DNA of 64,000 nt from an uncultured Lachnospiraceae bacterium (lineage in GTDB: Bacteria; Bacillota; Clostridia; Lachnospirales; Lachnospiraceae): positions 1-64,000 of the forward strand of contig CAMWPB010000016.1 of NCBI GenBank assembly GCA_947176065.1, written 5' to 3'. The notes beneath the pieces were generated by a model, which saw only the letters and a program-made list of their open reading frames with translations, did not search any database and was not told where the DNA came from. Of the stretch, positions 1 through 8,797 are shown one piece after another; within the stretch, counting starts at the first letter, position 1, and every line of letters starts with the position of its first letter. The position numbers were made by a program, and so were the translations under genes.

Positions 1-49
1 CGCGCACTCGGGACTTTCACCCGTTAGAGAACGCCCATGCTGGGCAAAC
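1..49 (-). mobile_element. possible 5' end of a group II intron (cut by window edge)
   Basis: Read on the minus strand from base 49 leftward, the sequence starts GTTTG, forms a small hairpin (GCCC-AGCAT-GGGC), then contains GGGTGAAAGTCCC. This resembles the start of domain I of bacterial group II introns. It begins directly after the T-tract of a strong terminator hairpin, which is where group IIC introns insert. The rest would lie outside the window, so no reverse transcriptase can be checked. It could instead be an unrelated structured sequence. Confidence 0.4.
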
Positions 50-50
50 A

Positions 51-87
51 AAAAGCGGCGGGGCCGGATAACCGGCTCCGCCTTTTT
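51..87. terminator. intrinsic terminator after the DUF2225 gene
   Basis: An 11-bp stem (57-67 with 72-82, one G-T pair, loop ATAA) is flanked by A's on the left and T's on the right, so it could work in both directions. On the minus strand it lies about 50 bases after the stop codon of the DUF2225 gene. Confidence 0.8.
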
Positions 88-133
88 ATGTCAGTTCACA
101 CGCAGAAATCATGTTTCCTGCTCTGCCGCGCCA

Positions 134-1015
134 TTATTTTCTGGACGCGGCATTTTTTTCCTTAATCTTCTTCATGATCATTTCCTTCACGTCCCTCGCC
201 TTATCCTTCATGCGGGGATTGGCGGTCTTCGACGTGATAAGCCCTGTAATCAGGCGGCTTGCCACATCATACTGCTCGAAGCGCATCGCCGTCACCGAAA
301 TCAGGAAATCCACGGTGGGCTCATCCATGCCGCACATAGGGAAGCTCTCCGACTGTCTGGCTGCCAGAAACCCTTCCAGCGCATTTCTAAGGAATTCTTC
401 TTCCTCGGCCTCACACTGCTTTTTCTTCTCCTCGTAGCCTTCCTCTTCTGGGTTCAGGTGCTCTGCCTGCCCTCTTAAAAGCCAGGCGGTCTTCAGACAT
501 ATATAAGCCTTCTCGCTGGCCTTCGTCTGCTTGACAATCGCATTTGCCAGAGCCATCTTATAACGCTCCAGAGCCTCATCATAGGTATAGGTCTCCGATG
601 TCTCCTTCTGCGGTTTAAAGTTTGCAGAGATTGCCTTCTGGATATTTTTCGCCTGAGGAGATGTCAGATATTTGAAAAATCTGCTCAACGAAGCATAGCC
701 GCAGGACGGACACATAATCACGTCATATTTTAAAAGATCAATCTGCTCATATCTGGGGCGCAGATCCAGATCGCTGCCCGCCAGCTTAGCCTTACCGATC
801 TTTACGGTTCTCGCCTTAAATTCTCTGTCGCAAAGCGGACAAGTAAAGGATTTGTCAAAAAGGAAATCCTGCTCCTGCACCGTATGCGCAGCCTGACCGC
901 CCGCTGCTCCTCCTCCTTCTCCTCCCTCTTCCGCCTTCTTTGGCGTCTCGTAGAGATCCATACTTTCCAGATTGCTCAATCCAAACTGCTCTAACCCCGA
1001 TAACAGTCCTGCCAT
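134..1015 (-). CDS. DUF2225 family protein with two CxxC pairs
   Basis: This 293-residue soluble protein matches the DUF2225 family of Firmicutes, whose function is unknown. Two cysteine pairs, CPLC near residues 59-62 and CPSC near 102-105, probably bind one zinc ion. Residues 25-45 form a Gly/Ala/Glu-rich low-complexity linker before the zinc region. The helical C-terminal half has a TPR-like look (inference). The ATG follows GGGAGG at good spacing. It lies downstream of glnS on the same strand, with a hairpin-rich gap between them, and ends at the terminator near base 60. Confidence 0.75.
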   Translation of the reverse strand: MAGLLSGLEQFGLSNLESMDLYETPKKAEEGGEGGGAAGGQAAHTVQEQDFLFDKSFTCPLCDREFKARTVKIGKAKLAGSDLDLRPRYEQIDLLKYDVIMCPSCGYASLSRFFKYLTSPQAKNIQKAISANFKPQKETSETYTYDEALERYKMALANAIVKQTKASEKAYICLKTAWLLRGQAEHLNPEEEGYEEKKKQCEAEEEEFLRNALEGFLAARQSESFPMCGMDEPTVDFLISVTAMRFEQYDVASRLITGLITSKTANPRMKDKARDVKEMIMKKIKEKNAASRK

Positions 1016-1077
1016 GTCTTTACCTCCCCAAGTTATTTTATATATTCCATTATTTTTTTACTCCGCCGCTTCGGTCC

Positions 1078-1168
1078 GTGCTGAACAAGCGCCACTGGCG
1101 CTTAGCACCGCCCTATGCATCCATTCGGATAAACTTCCCGGTGAGCAAGCTCCCCTCCCTGTTTATCC
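1078..1168 (-). repeat. hairpin element downstream of glnS
   Basis: Two hairpins lie between glnS and the DUF2225 gene: arms GGCGCTT/AAGCGCC inside AGCAC/GTGCT (1078-1108) and GGATAAAC/GTTTATCC (1127-1168). There is no T-tract, so they are not simple terminators. The position after a stop codon matches the other 3'-end elements in this window, although the sequence is only loosely similar. Confidence 0.5.
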
Positions 1169-1209
1169 TCTGTATGCGCACTGCTCATTGCCTACCTGTA
1201 TATTTTACC

Positions 1210-2871
1210 CTAATTCTCCTGTTTCGGCAAGACGTAGGAGCTTTTAAGAGAAACAATTCTGTTAAAAACAAGGTTTTCTGGCTTGGAATCCCTGCAATCT
1301 ACGCAGAAAAAGCCCTGTCTGACAAACTGGAAGCTCTCGTAGGCCTTCGCATCCTTCACCGACGGCTCGATGCGGCATTCCTTTAAAACGGTCAGGGAAT
1401 TGGGATTCAGGTTCAGGCTCCCGTCCTCATTGTAGACGCCTTTCTCCTCATCAATGATATTCTCATAAAGTCTGACCTCGGCTTTTACGGATTCTGCCGC
1501 GGATACCCAGTGGATCGTTCCCTTCACCTTACGGCCGTCAGGGCTGTTGCCCCCCCTGGACGCCGGATCGTAGGTACAGTGTACCACCGTCACATTTCCC
1601 GCCTCGTCCTTCTCGCAGCTTTCACATTTCACGAAGTACGCGCCCATAAGCCGAACCTCATTGCCCGGGAAAAGCCGGAAATACTTTTTCGGCGGCTCCT
1701 CCATGAAATCCTCTCTCTCAATATAAAGTTCCCTGCTAAAAGGCACCTCACGGGAACCGAGAGATTCATTCTCCGGATTGTTCACCACAGGAAGCCACTC
1801 TGTCTCCCCTTCGGGATAATTGTCTATGATCAGCTTAACCGGATCAGTCACCGCCATAATCCGGGGACGTTTCATCTTCAGATCCTCCCGGATACAATAC
1901 TCCAGCATGGAGTATTCCGCTGAGGAATTGGCCTTGGACACACCGCACAGCTCCACAAATAGGCGTATCGACTCTGGCGTGAAGCCGCGCCTGCGAAGCG
2001 CCGCAATAGACACAAGCCTGGGATCATCCCAGCCGTCCACAATGCCGTCCTCCACCAGCTTCTTGATATATCTTTTCCCTGTGACCACATTGGTCAAGTA
2101 CATTTTCGCAAACTCGATCTGCTTGGGCGGATGCGGGTACTCCAGCTCCGTTACCACCCAGTTATAAAGCGGCCTGTGATCCTCAAACTCCAGCGTGCAG
2201 ATGGAATGGGTGATCCCCTCTATGGCATCCTCTATGGGATGCGCATAATCATACATCGGATAGATACACCATTTGTCCCCCGTATTCTGGTGGGAAAGAT
2301 GTGCCACACGGTAAATGATCGGATCACGCATATTGATATTCGGCGAGGACATGTCGATTTTCGCGCGCAGGGTCTTCTCACCGTCCGCATACTTTCCTTC
2401 TTTCATCTCCTCAAAAAGCCGCAGGTTTTCCTCCACACTGCGGTTTCTGTTCGGATCGTCCCTGCCCGGCTCCGTCAGCGTCCCGCGGTACTCGCGCATC
2501 TCATCCGCCGTCAGATCGGATACATAAGCCTTCCCTTTCTTAATCAGCTTAACCGCACCTTCATACATCTGGTCGAAATAGTCGGACGCAAAGAAAAGCC
2601 GCTCTTCATAATCTGCTCCCAGCCACTTCACATCAGCTTTGATCGATTCCACAAACTCACTCTTTTCCTTGGTGGGGTTCGTATCGTCAAAACGCATATT
2701 AAACTTTCCGCCATACTCGGCCGCCAGTCCGTAATTAAGCAATATGCTCTTGGCATGTCCGATATGCAGATAACCGTTGGGCTCGGGCGGGAATCTGGTA
2801 TGCACGGTGTCATAAACACCTTCTGCAAGATCCTTATCTATGATCTGCTCGATAAAATTTTTGGATTCCAC
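1210..2871 (-). CDS. glnS: glutaminyl-tRNA synthetase
   Basis: This cytoplasmic class I synthetase charges tRNA-Gln with glutamine. The product is 553 residues from the chosen start, close to the 554 of E. coli GlnRS. Visible motifs are [15 protein letters not shown] (HIGH at about 36-39) and WDDPRL near the middle. The usual MSKR loop reads VTGKR here, a KMSKS variant. The frame stays open to an ATG 36 codons upstream, but the GTG at 2871 is preceded by GAGGAGG at good spacing and fits the family's N-terminus, so it was chosen. Those 36 codons would also run through a terminator-like hairpin. A direct GlnRS suggests the cell need not rely only on GatCAB for Gln-tRNA. Confidence 0.95.
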   Translation of the reverse strand: MESKNFIEQIIDKDLAEGVYDTVHTRFPPEPNGYLHIGHAKSILLNYGLAAEYGGKFNMRFDDTNPTKEKSEFVESIKADVKWLGADYEERLFFASDYFDQMYEGAVKLIKKGKAYVSDLTADEMREYRGTLTEPGRDDPNRNRSVEENLRLFEEMKEGKYADGEKTLRAKIDMSSPNINMRDPIIYRVAHLSHQNTGDKWCIYPMYDYAHPIEDAIEGITHSICTLEFEDHRPLYNWVVTELEYPHPPKQIEFAKMYLTNVVTGKRYIKKLVEDGIVDGWDDPRLVSIAALRRRGFTPESIRLFVELCGVSKANSSAEYSMLEYCIREDLKMKRPRIMAVTDPVKLIIDNYPEGETEWLPVVNNPENESLGSREVPFSRELYIEREDFMEEPPKKYFRLFPGNEVRLMGAYFVKCESCEKDEAGNVTVVHCTYDPASRGGNSPDGRKVKGTIHWVSAAESVKAEVRLYENIIDEEKGVYNEDGSLNLNPNSLTVLKECRIEPSVKDAKAYESFQFVRQGFFCVDCRDSKPENLVFNRIVSLKSSYVLPKQEN

Positions 2872-2892
2872 TTCCGTTCCCTCCTCTGTCTC

Positions 2893-2926
2893 AAAAAGGC
2901 AAAATCCCACACCGTGGAATCTTGCC
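2893..2926 (-). terminator. terminator-like hairpin in the glnS leader
   Basis: A fully paired 13-bp stem (2898-2910 with 2914-2926, some G-T pairs, loop of 3) is followed on the minus strand by TTTTT. The glnS GTG starts about 22 bases later. There is too little room for a promoter between hairpin and start, so it probably acts as an attenuator for glnS or for the upstream small gene. I found no T-box sequence. Confidence 0.6.
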
Positions 2927-3053
2927 CTATCCCTAAATCTGTGTTCCCTGCCATTTTCACTGTGTATATACTTTTCCATTCATAGCGCAGACGACGCCTG
3001 ACAATTCGGTATGCCCCGGATATCTGCCCTGCATCCGCCCATAACCGGGAATC

Positions 3054-3170
3054 TCAGTCTTCCTCGTCTTCCACTGCGGCTGCGATCCCCGAAACAACTG
3101 CCGATACCACGGAAATCACCACCGGAATGATCACCACCACAAGAAAGCCGCCCAATAATAAAATACCCAT
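3054..3170 (-). CDS. small hydrophobic membrane peptide, 38 residues
   Basis: This short gene has a near-ideal ribosome binding site (AAGGAGG, about 9 bases before the ATG). It encodes a single hydrophobic segment starting MGILLLGGFLVVVIIP, followed by a short small-residue helix and an acidic tail ending EDEED. The layout predicts one membrane helix with a charged cytoplasmic or external tail. It lies between the DHH phosphoesterase and glnS. I do not recognise a family and no function is proposed. A longer overlapping frame at 2980-3216 lacks these features and is rejected. Confidence 0.6.
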   Translation of the reverse strand: MGILLLGGFLVVVIIPVVISVVSAVVSGIAAAVEDEED

Positions 3171-3266
3171 ATTCGAATTCCTCCTTAGTCGAAGTGTGCA
3201 ATCGACCATCCATCAATGATTATACACATTTTTTCCCAAAACTGCAAGTTTCTGTGCGGATTAAGT

Positions 3267-4811
3267 TTAATTATTCTCTTTTTCAAAAGTATGGAAGAAG
3301 ATATCCCGCTCCAACAAATAAATGTCGTTCCGATCCTCGCATCCCACAATCAGATAATCTCCTGGGCATCCCAGCGTGTATTTTTCCCTGTCCCATGCGG
3401 TAAATAGTTTGACTCTTTTAGTCAATTCTTTGGCAAACACCCGTCTTCCGCCGTCGGAAATACACAGCTTCGCGTGATCGATCAGCTTCATTACCTCCCC
3501 TGTCTCCCTGTTGTGAATGGTAGGCTCATAAAGCAGGCCCGCACCGATGCGCGCACCGTATTCCCGGTAAGGCTTCTGCGTCACCTCGTAGCTTTTTTCA
3601 AAACGGGAACGGCGGTTGGGATAGACCTCTCCCTTGATTCCCACCATAATAACCAGATCTTCCTCCACCCGGATATCCAAATCACCTTCCAGCGTCCGCA
3701 CAGTGATCGGCGTTCCCTCCGGCAGAAGATCCGTAGCCAAGACGTAGCCCAGCGTGACAGGCTTTTTCACATAAATGCCCATATCTGAAATGTGGATGAT
3801 ACAGCTCTCCGCGCGGATGATTTCACAATTATCGAAATAATCATTTAACCGCTCACTGAAAAAAGCTTCCGAGTGCAGGGTCGGGTATGCCTCCTCATAG
3901 AGCGCCAGATTGATAAAGCCGCCCGCCTTCTCCCGGTGTCCTCCGCCGGAGCCTACACCGTCCGAAAGAAATCCCGCCAGCTCGTCAGCCTGCACCTCCT
4001 TGATGCAGCTTCTGACTGAAAATTTATAGCCGTCGCCGGTTTCATTGTAAACCACACAGGTGTACACCTCGGCCACCTGAATCAGGAAATCGCTGATCAA
4101 CCCCAGAATATTGGGGTCGCAGGGCTTGGCCTTGATGATCGCATAGTTATAATCGTCGTTATATATATAACGAAGCAGCGCTACGCCCGCCACTTCCAGC
4201 TCCTGCAGAGAAAGATTGGAATTGCGGAACAACGTGATCAGCGACTTGTCGCAGGGAACCGCCTCCCGCATGTCCTGATCCAGCGGATTGTAAATCTCCG
4301 CAAACTGATTGGTATCCATAAAAAGACCATAATAAAGCGCCGTGCCAAGACGCTTGTCCTCCACCTGATACCCAGCCTCCGTAAGCATCCGCCAAACCAG
4401 CGTGGCGCAACTCCCCACATAGGAATTGATCTCGCCAAGCTCCATGTTCTCCGTCTCCGGGCGGTGATGATCAATGACTGCCACTTTCTCCGCCGGCAGC
4501 CTGGTAACATTGCCGGAACCGTACTGACAGTCCACCGTAATCAGAAGCCCCCGGATTTTCCCTTCCGGCTCCTCCTTCAGGAAAGCGGCCGTATCCTCTA
4601 TATACATAATAGGAATCTCCAGATGCTTTAACATCAGCAGCAGATTTGGCTTTTGTATTTTATTCCTGCCGCCGTAAACCAGACGCGCACTTTTACCCCG
4701 AGACTCAAAATAGCGGCAGAGCGCATACCCTGCCGCTATGGCGTCCGCATCCGGGTTATCATGACACTGTATTGTGACAGGATCATATTTCACAAGTTCT
4801 TCTAATATCAT
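3267..4811 (-). CDS. DHH-family phosphoesterase with extra C-terminal domain
   Basis: The N-terminal two thirds carry the metal-binding motifs of DHH/DHHA1 phosphoesterases of the NrnA/GdpP/RecJ superfamily: HDNPDADA near 17-24, TVDCQ near 92-96, DHH at 114-116, D near 166, and GGGH at 289-292. Such enzymes degrade nano-RNA, pAp or cyclic dinucleotides. At 514 residues it is much longer than NrnA (about 320). The extra part, about residues 340-514, is not a known nuclease domain to my eye and ends with a conserved-looking PGDY segment (about 483-486). No membrane segment is visible, so it is not a GdpP-type protein. The substrate cannot be told from sequence alone. Confidence 0.8.
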   Translation of the reverse strand: MILEELVKYDPVTIQCHDNPDADAIAAGYALCRYFESRGKSARLVYGGRNKIQKPNLLLMLKHLEIPIMYIEDTAAFLKEEPEGKIRGLLITVDCQYGSGNVTRLPAEKVAVIDHHRPETENMELGEINSYVGSCATLVWRMLTEAGYQVEDKRLGTALYYGLFMDTNQFAEIYNPLDQDMREAVPCDKSLITLFRNSNLSLQELEVAGVALLRYIYNDDYNYAIIKAKPCDPNILGLISDFLIQVAEVYTCVVYNETGDGYKFSVRSCIKEVQADELAGFLSDGVGSGGGHREKAGGFINLALYEEAYPTLHSEAFFSERLNDYFDNCEIIRAESCIIHISDMGIYVKKPVTLGYVLATDLLPEGTPITVRTLEGDLDIRVEEDLVIMVGIKGEVYPNRRSRFEKSYEVTQKPYREYGARIGAGLLYEPTIHNRETGEVMKLIDHAKLCISDGGRRVFAKELTKRVKLFTAWDREKYTLGCPGDYLIVGCEDRNDIYLLERDIFFHTFEKENN

Positions 4812-4859
4812 TGTACCCTACATCCCCCATGATTTCACTCCACGGAAGCTCTTCTTATG

Positions 4860-5084
4860 TTACTTTCTGTCAGGCTCCCCCGCGTTCATATCCGTATACA
4901 TATCCAAAAGCCCCACCGTCTCCGAGGCCGGTCTGCCGTACATATTGCAGCATTCGTGGGATACGTTCTTCGCCTCCTCGCTCTCACCGTCAAAGGTAAT
5001 ACTCATGCGGTACACACCATGCTGAGATTCCGCATCCAGATGCCGCATGATCTCCTCAATCATTTCCCTGTCATTTCCTTCCAT
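4860..5084 (-). CDS. hypothetical protein, 74 residues
   Basis: This is a small acidic cytoplasmic protein with no signal peptide or membrane segment. It contains HECCNMYG with two adjacent cysteines. The ATG is preceded by AAAGGAG at good spacing, which supports real translation. It lies between the 513-residue membrane protein gene and the DHH phosphoesterase, all in one direction. I do not recognise the family. Confidence 0.6.
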   Translation of the reverse strand: MEGNDREMIEEIMRHLDAESQHGVYRMSITFDGESEEAKNVSHECCNMYGRPASETVGLLDMYTDMNAGEPDRK

Positions 5085-5126
5085 GACGCCGCTCCTTTCG
5101 CGCTGACTGACAGCTTACCATAGTAC

Positions 5127-5180
5127 GGAGAATGCCGCTTTTCAGGCATTCTCCCGAGTGAGACTTAGTACTTCTCACTC
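5127..5180 (-). repeat. paired hairpin element (family A) after the 513-residue gene
   Basis: A hairpin with arms GGAGAATGCC/GGCATTCTCC (5127-5154) is followed by a second with arms GAGTGAGA/TCTCACTC (5156-5180). It starts 3 bases after the stop codon at 5183. On the minus strand the junction reads CTAAGTCTCACTCGGGAGA, the shared signature of this element family. Confidence 0.75.
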
Positions 5181-5182
5181 TG

Positions 5183-6724
5183 TTACCAGTACATACCATA
5201 CATCGCTCCCAACAGATTTTCATAATCCCGGTATACCTTGTCTAAAATAGAATTCCATTCCCGCTCCGACAGCTCAAAAAATGCCGTTTTCGCCTTCACG
5301 TTCTGCCTGACCCGCCTCTTTAAGGGTGACAGGCCAATATCCCCCCTGACCAGTACAAGCTCCTCGTCGTCCATAAGCAGCAGAAACTCATCCAGTTCCA
5401 GATCAAAACTTTCTCCCTTCGTGATATGGGAAAAGCCGCCTGACGCCTGCAGCGCCACCTCAAAGTCGTCCGCTGCATCCTTCATGGTAATTTCCCCTTC
5501 AAAGCTGTTCTTTCTCCCGTCACATTCCAGTTCACAGCCCAGTCTCACATTCTGTGCCTCCCCATTCTCCGTAAAACTGCACTTGATATCTGTCTCCATT
5601 CGGTAATTGTCCAGCTCCAGACTCTGCGTCGTCTGCCAGACAATTTCCGTCACTTTCTTCTCTTCGCGCTGCCCGTTTTTCACCTCAAGCATTCCCTGCA
5701 TTTTCTCAATGCTGCGCCTTTCCCCCAGAAAATAGATATCCCCGGAGAGCCGTATCCTGCCACCGCAAAGGGAAAGCGGCTCCTCCACACGAATACTTTC
5801 AATTCGGTTCGCGCGGTTGATCTCCAGAATAAAACTGATCTCATCCGCACCGGAAATCACGTCAAAGTAGCTTAATATCCCCATGGCTTCCTCCCTGCCC
5901 ACCTTGGAGAAATCCACATAATCATATAAAAACTGCCTGACAAGTTCATTGAAATACAATTCAGCGAAGCTGACCCGGTACAGATCCTTCCCCGCCTTCT
6001 CTATGGTCATATGCCGTCTGCACTCTGCAATTTCATCGGCATACTCCTCGAAAAAAGCCTTCCCTATACCTTCCTCATCCCCAAACAGCCACGCGTCCGG
6101 GAACAGGTCAATCGAAAAATCATCTCCCTCCGCCTGTCCGAAAACGTCCGCCAACAGGGAACGGTTATACTGTCTCTGCACATTTTCATTCTCAATGTAG
6201 ACATTTTCCAGATAAAGTTCCGGTATCGAAAAGCACAGATTCTCCTGATCCCCATACAGCTCCAGACTGGCCAGTTCATAATTCATCACACTAAATCGCG
6301 TAGAAGCCGCCAGCTCCTTTTCCTGTCTGTCGATCTCGCAGTCCGTGTCCACGCCCAGCGTGATATCTCCGAACATGCTTCCCACGAAAAAGCTTCCCGG
6401 CGTGACATTCAGTCTGGTGTCCAGATGTGACCCTTCCTCCGCAAGCATCCGTCTGATCTCATCTGCCCCGATCTTTTCCGCCAGCGGGTTCTTCATCTCC
6501 TCCGCCTCCCGCATCAGATTCAGAAAGCCCTTCCGAACCCTGTAGACCGCCGAATGCGTATGATAAAATACCCCGCCCAAAACAGCCGCCAAAACCACAA
6601 CCGCCACACACAGGGCAGCGATAAGCGCCGTCTTTTTGTGGTTCTTCGGCGGCAGATAAAGCTGCGCTGGAGGGCCGAAGGTGTTTCTGTTCTGGTTTTG
6701 CGGCTGTAATGAATAATTGTCCAT
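5183..6724 (-). CDS. membrane-anchored hypothetical protein, 513 residues
   Basis: The short Asn/Gln-rich cytoplasmic N-terminus (about 30 residues) leads to one membrane helix (about 31-53, rich in Ala/Val/Leu). A large, mainly beta-predicted domain of about 450 residues rich in acidic and Ser/Thr residues follows outside the cell. There is no lipobox or signal-peptidase site, so it should stay anchored. The ATG follows AGGGGATC. This layout is common in uncharacterised Lachnospiraceae surface proteins. I do not recognise a named domain. A family A hairpin element follows its stop codon. Confidence 0.6.
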   Translation of the reverse strand: MDNYSLQPQNQNRNTFGPPAQLYLPPKNHKKTALIAALCVAVVVLAAVLGGVFYHTHSAVYRVRKGFLNLMREAEEMKNPLAEKIGADEIRRMLAEEGSHLDTRLNVTPGSFFVGSMFGDITLGVDTDCEIDRQEKELAASTRFSVMNYELASLELYGDQENLCFSIPELYLENVYIENENVQRQYNRSLLADVFGQAEGDDFSIDLFPDAWLFGDEEGIGKAFFEEYADEIAECRRHMTIEKAGKDLYRVSFAELYFNELVRQFLYDYVDFSKVGREEAMGILSYFDVISGADEISFILEINRANRIESIRVEEPLSLCGGRIRLSGDIYFLGERRSIEKMQGMLEVKNGQREEKKVTEIVWQTTQSLELDNYRMETDIKCSFTENGEAQNVRLGCELECDGRKNSFEGEITMKDAADDFEVALQASGGFSHITKGESFDLELDEFLLLMDDEELVLVRGDIGLSPLKRRVRQNVKAKTAFFELSEREWNSILDKVYRDYENLLGAMYGMYW

Positions 6725-6786
6725 AACTGATCCCCTGTTCTTATACCCCTATCGGTTCGTCTTTTATCATCTTACCATATCCACAC

Positions 6787-6820
6787 CAAAAAAGAAACGC
6801 CCCGGCGAAAACCGGGGCGC
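6787..6820 (-). terminator. intrinsic terminator of the butyrate operon
   Basis: A perfect 8-bp GC stem (6798-6805 with 6812-6819) is followed on the minus strand by TTTCTTTTTT. It lies about 22 bases after the etfA stop codon and closes the thl-to-etfA transcript. Confidence 0.9.
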
Positions 6821-6841
6821 GCATTATTTCAATATATAGAT

Positions 6842-7891
6842 TTAACCTTTTGCAGCAGCAATCTCTGCTTTCAGAGCCTCTGTCAGCTTCGGAACGATCT
6901 TGTTCAGGTCGCCGACTACGCCGTAATCAGCCACATCGAAGATCGGTGCATCCGCATCCTTGTTGATCGCAACGATGATGTCGGATTCCTCCATACCTGC
7001 CACGTGCTGGATCGCGCCGGAAATACCGATCGCGAAGTACACGTTCGGACGAACCGTCTTACCTGTCTGTCCCACCTGCAGATCCTTCGGCTTCCAGCCG
7101 GAATCCACAACCGCACGGGAACAGCTTACAGTACCGCCAAGCACCTCTGCCAGATCCTCAAGGATCTTGAAGTTCTCCGGGCTTCCCACGCCACGGCCGC
7201 CGGATACGAGGATCTTCGCATCCATGATATCCACTGTCTCAGCCACGGATTTCACAATGTCGAGAATCTCTACATACTTATTGTCAGGAGTAAAGCCGGG
7301 ATTGAACTCCTCCACATTTGCCTTTGCACCCTTGATAGGGTCGATCTTCTGCATAACGCCCGCACGAACCGTAGCCATCTGAGGACGGTTGTAAGGACAT
7401 GCGATGGTAGCGATGGTATTTCCGCCGAATGCCGGACGGGTCATCAGCAGCTGGTTGTGAAGCTGCTCCTGACCAGGAACTGCCTGTAACGGGAAATCAC
7501 CGATCTCAAGAACGGTACAGTCAGCCGTCAGACCTGTAGCCACTCTCGCGGATACTCTCGGGCCTAAGTCTCTTCCGATGGCCGTAGCGCCCACCAGCAT
7601 GATCTCGGGTTTATACTTGTTGATCACGGATGCCAGCGCATGTGCATAAGGCTCCGTTCTGTAATCCTTTAACTCGGGATCGTCCACCACGATCACCTTG
7701 TCAGCGCCGTACTCAGCGAGCTGGTCTGCCAGTCCCTTTACCCCGGAGCCGAGCAGAACCGCTGTAACATCTGTATTTAAATCTTTCGCGAGGTCTTTTG
7801 CTTTGCCAAGTAACTCAAATGCAATACTGCTGATCTCATTGTCTACCTGCTGCGCAAAGACATATACACCCTTGTATTCTTCTAAATTCAT
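6842..7891 (-). CDS. etfA: electron transfer flavoprotein alpha subunit
   Basis: This 349-residue FAD-binding subunit pairs with EtfB and butyryl-CoA dehydrogenase. In clostridia the complex reduces crotonyl-CoA and ferredoxin together with two NADH (flavin bifurcation). The C-terminal FAD domain is clear: SGGRGVGSPENF, VDSGW, GQTGKTVRP and the GISGAIQH loop. The frame extends to a GTG at 7912, but the ATG at 7891 has AGAGG upstream and matches the family start (MNLEEYKGVYVF). It is the last gene of the operon and is followed by a strong terminator. Confidence 0.96.
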   Translation of the reverse strand: MNLEEYKGVYVFAQQVDNEISSIAFELLGKAKDLAKDLNTDVTAVLLGSGVKGLADQLAEYGADKVIVVDDPELKDYRTEPYAHALASVINKYKPEIMLVGATAIGRDLGPRVSARVATGLTADCTVLEIGDFPLQAVPGQEQLHNQLLMTRPAFGGNTIATIACPYNRPQMATVRAGVMQKIDPIKGAKANVEEFNPGFTPDNKYVEILDIVKSVAETVDIMDAKILVSGGRGVGSPENFKILEDLAEVLGGTVSCSRAVVDSGWKPKDLQVGQTGKTVRPNVYFAIGISGAIQHVAGMEESDIIVAINKDADAPIFDVADYGVVGDLNKIVPKLTEALKAEIAAAKG

Positions 7892-7938
7892 TTTATACCT
7901 CTTTCTGCGCACTCGTTTTACGCTTTTTTTTGCAGTTG

Positions 7939-8721
7939 TTAAATCACGTGCTTGATTTTAAGTTTTTCAACGATGTAGCTTACGGACTCGTCGGGATCGA
8001 GGGAAACCTTCTCGCCGGCGCCCTTTCTCACCTTGTCGGAAGCCTTCGCGATCTTGGTCGGGGAACCCTTAAGACCTAAGTTCGCATCGTCAACATCCTT
8101 AAGATCCGCTCTGCCCCAAACGGTGATCTCCTGCTTATAAGCATCGAAGATGCCGCCGGGTGTCATATAACGAGGCTCATTCAACTCGGAAAGAGCGGTA
8201 ATCAGGCAAGGCATTTTTGCCTTCACCACATGATATCTGTCCTCATACTGACGCTCAACAACTACGCTGTCGCCCTCGATCTTGATATCCTGTGCGTAAG
8301 AAATAACAGGAATGTCAAGATGCTCGGAAATCTGCGGGCCAACCTGTGCGGTATCGCCGTCGATTGCCTGACGTCCGGTAATGATCAGATCATACTCCAG
8401 ATTTCTGATCGCGCCTGCAAGTGTGGTGGATGTTGCCCATGTATCAGCACCGCCGAGCACTCTGTCTGTCACAAGCACACCCTTGTCTGCGCCCATAGCC
8501 ATAGCCTCGCGCAGAACCTCTTCCGCCTTGGGAAGACCCATCGTCACAACCGTAACCTCTGCACCGTACTGATCCTTTAATCTGAGCGCCGCCTCCAGAC
8601 CTGCTTTATCATCAGGGTTCATGATGGTAAGCATAGCGCCTCTGTCAAGAGTTCCGTCAGGATTAAACTTAACGCCGCCTGCGGTATCCGGAACCTGTTT
8701 CACACAAACCACAATTTTCAT
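7939..8721 (-). CDS. etfB: electron transfer flavoprotein beta subunit
   Basis: This 260-residue partner of EtfA begins MKIVVCVKQVPDT, the family signature, and contains GRQAIDGDTAQVGP, the AMP/FAD-binding loop. In bifurcating Etf complexes this subunit holds the FAD that accepts electrons from NADH. It lies between bcd and etfA, the standard clostridial order. AAGGAG precedes the ATG. The length is normal for the clostridial form. Confidence 0.96.
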   Translation of the reverse strand: MKIVVCVKQVPDTAGGVKFNPDGTLDRGAMLTIMNPDDKAGLEAALRLKDQYGAEVTVVTMGLPKAEEVLREAMAMGADKGVLVTDRVLGGADTWATSTTLAGAIRNLEYDLIITGRQAIDGDTAQVGPQISEHLDIPVISYAQDIKIEGDSVVVERQYEDRYHVVKAKMPCLITALSELNEPRYMTPGGIFDAYKQEITVWGRADLKDVDDANLGLKGSPTKIAKASDKVRKGAGEKVSLDPDESVSYIVEKLKIKHVI

Positions 8722-8762
8722 TGTATTTTTCTCCTTCTATAATTTTTATGTGTACCATTTTT

Positions 8763-8795
8763 GCCGTAAGCCGGCACTCGAAAATACTTCGTATT
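8763..8795 (-). repeat. small hairpins directly after bcd
   Basis: Two short hairpins, AATAC-TTC-GTATT (8783-8795) and GCCG-TAAGC-CGGC (8763-8775), start 2 bases after the bcd stop codon. The first resembles the inner hairpin of the family B elements, with ACTCGAAA beside it. It may be a shortened copy. Confidence 0.4.
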
Positions 8796-8797
8796 GT

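Noticed and set aside
2872..3053. T-box riboswitch for glnS
   Set aside because: Only a terminator-like hairpin is present; no T-box sequence or specifier-stem pattern could be found.
2980..3216. 78-codon frame upstream of glnS
   Set aside because: It has no ribosome binding site and has a Gly/Arg-rich composition typical of a shadow frame; the 38-residue peptide in another frame at 3054-3170 fits much better.
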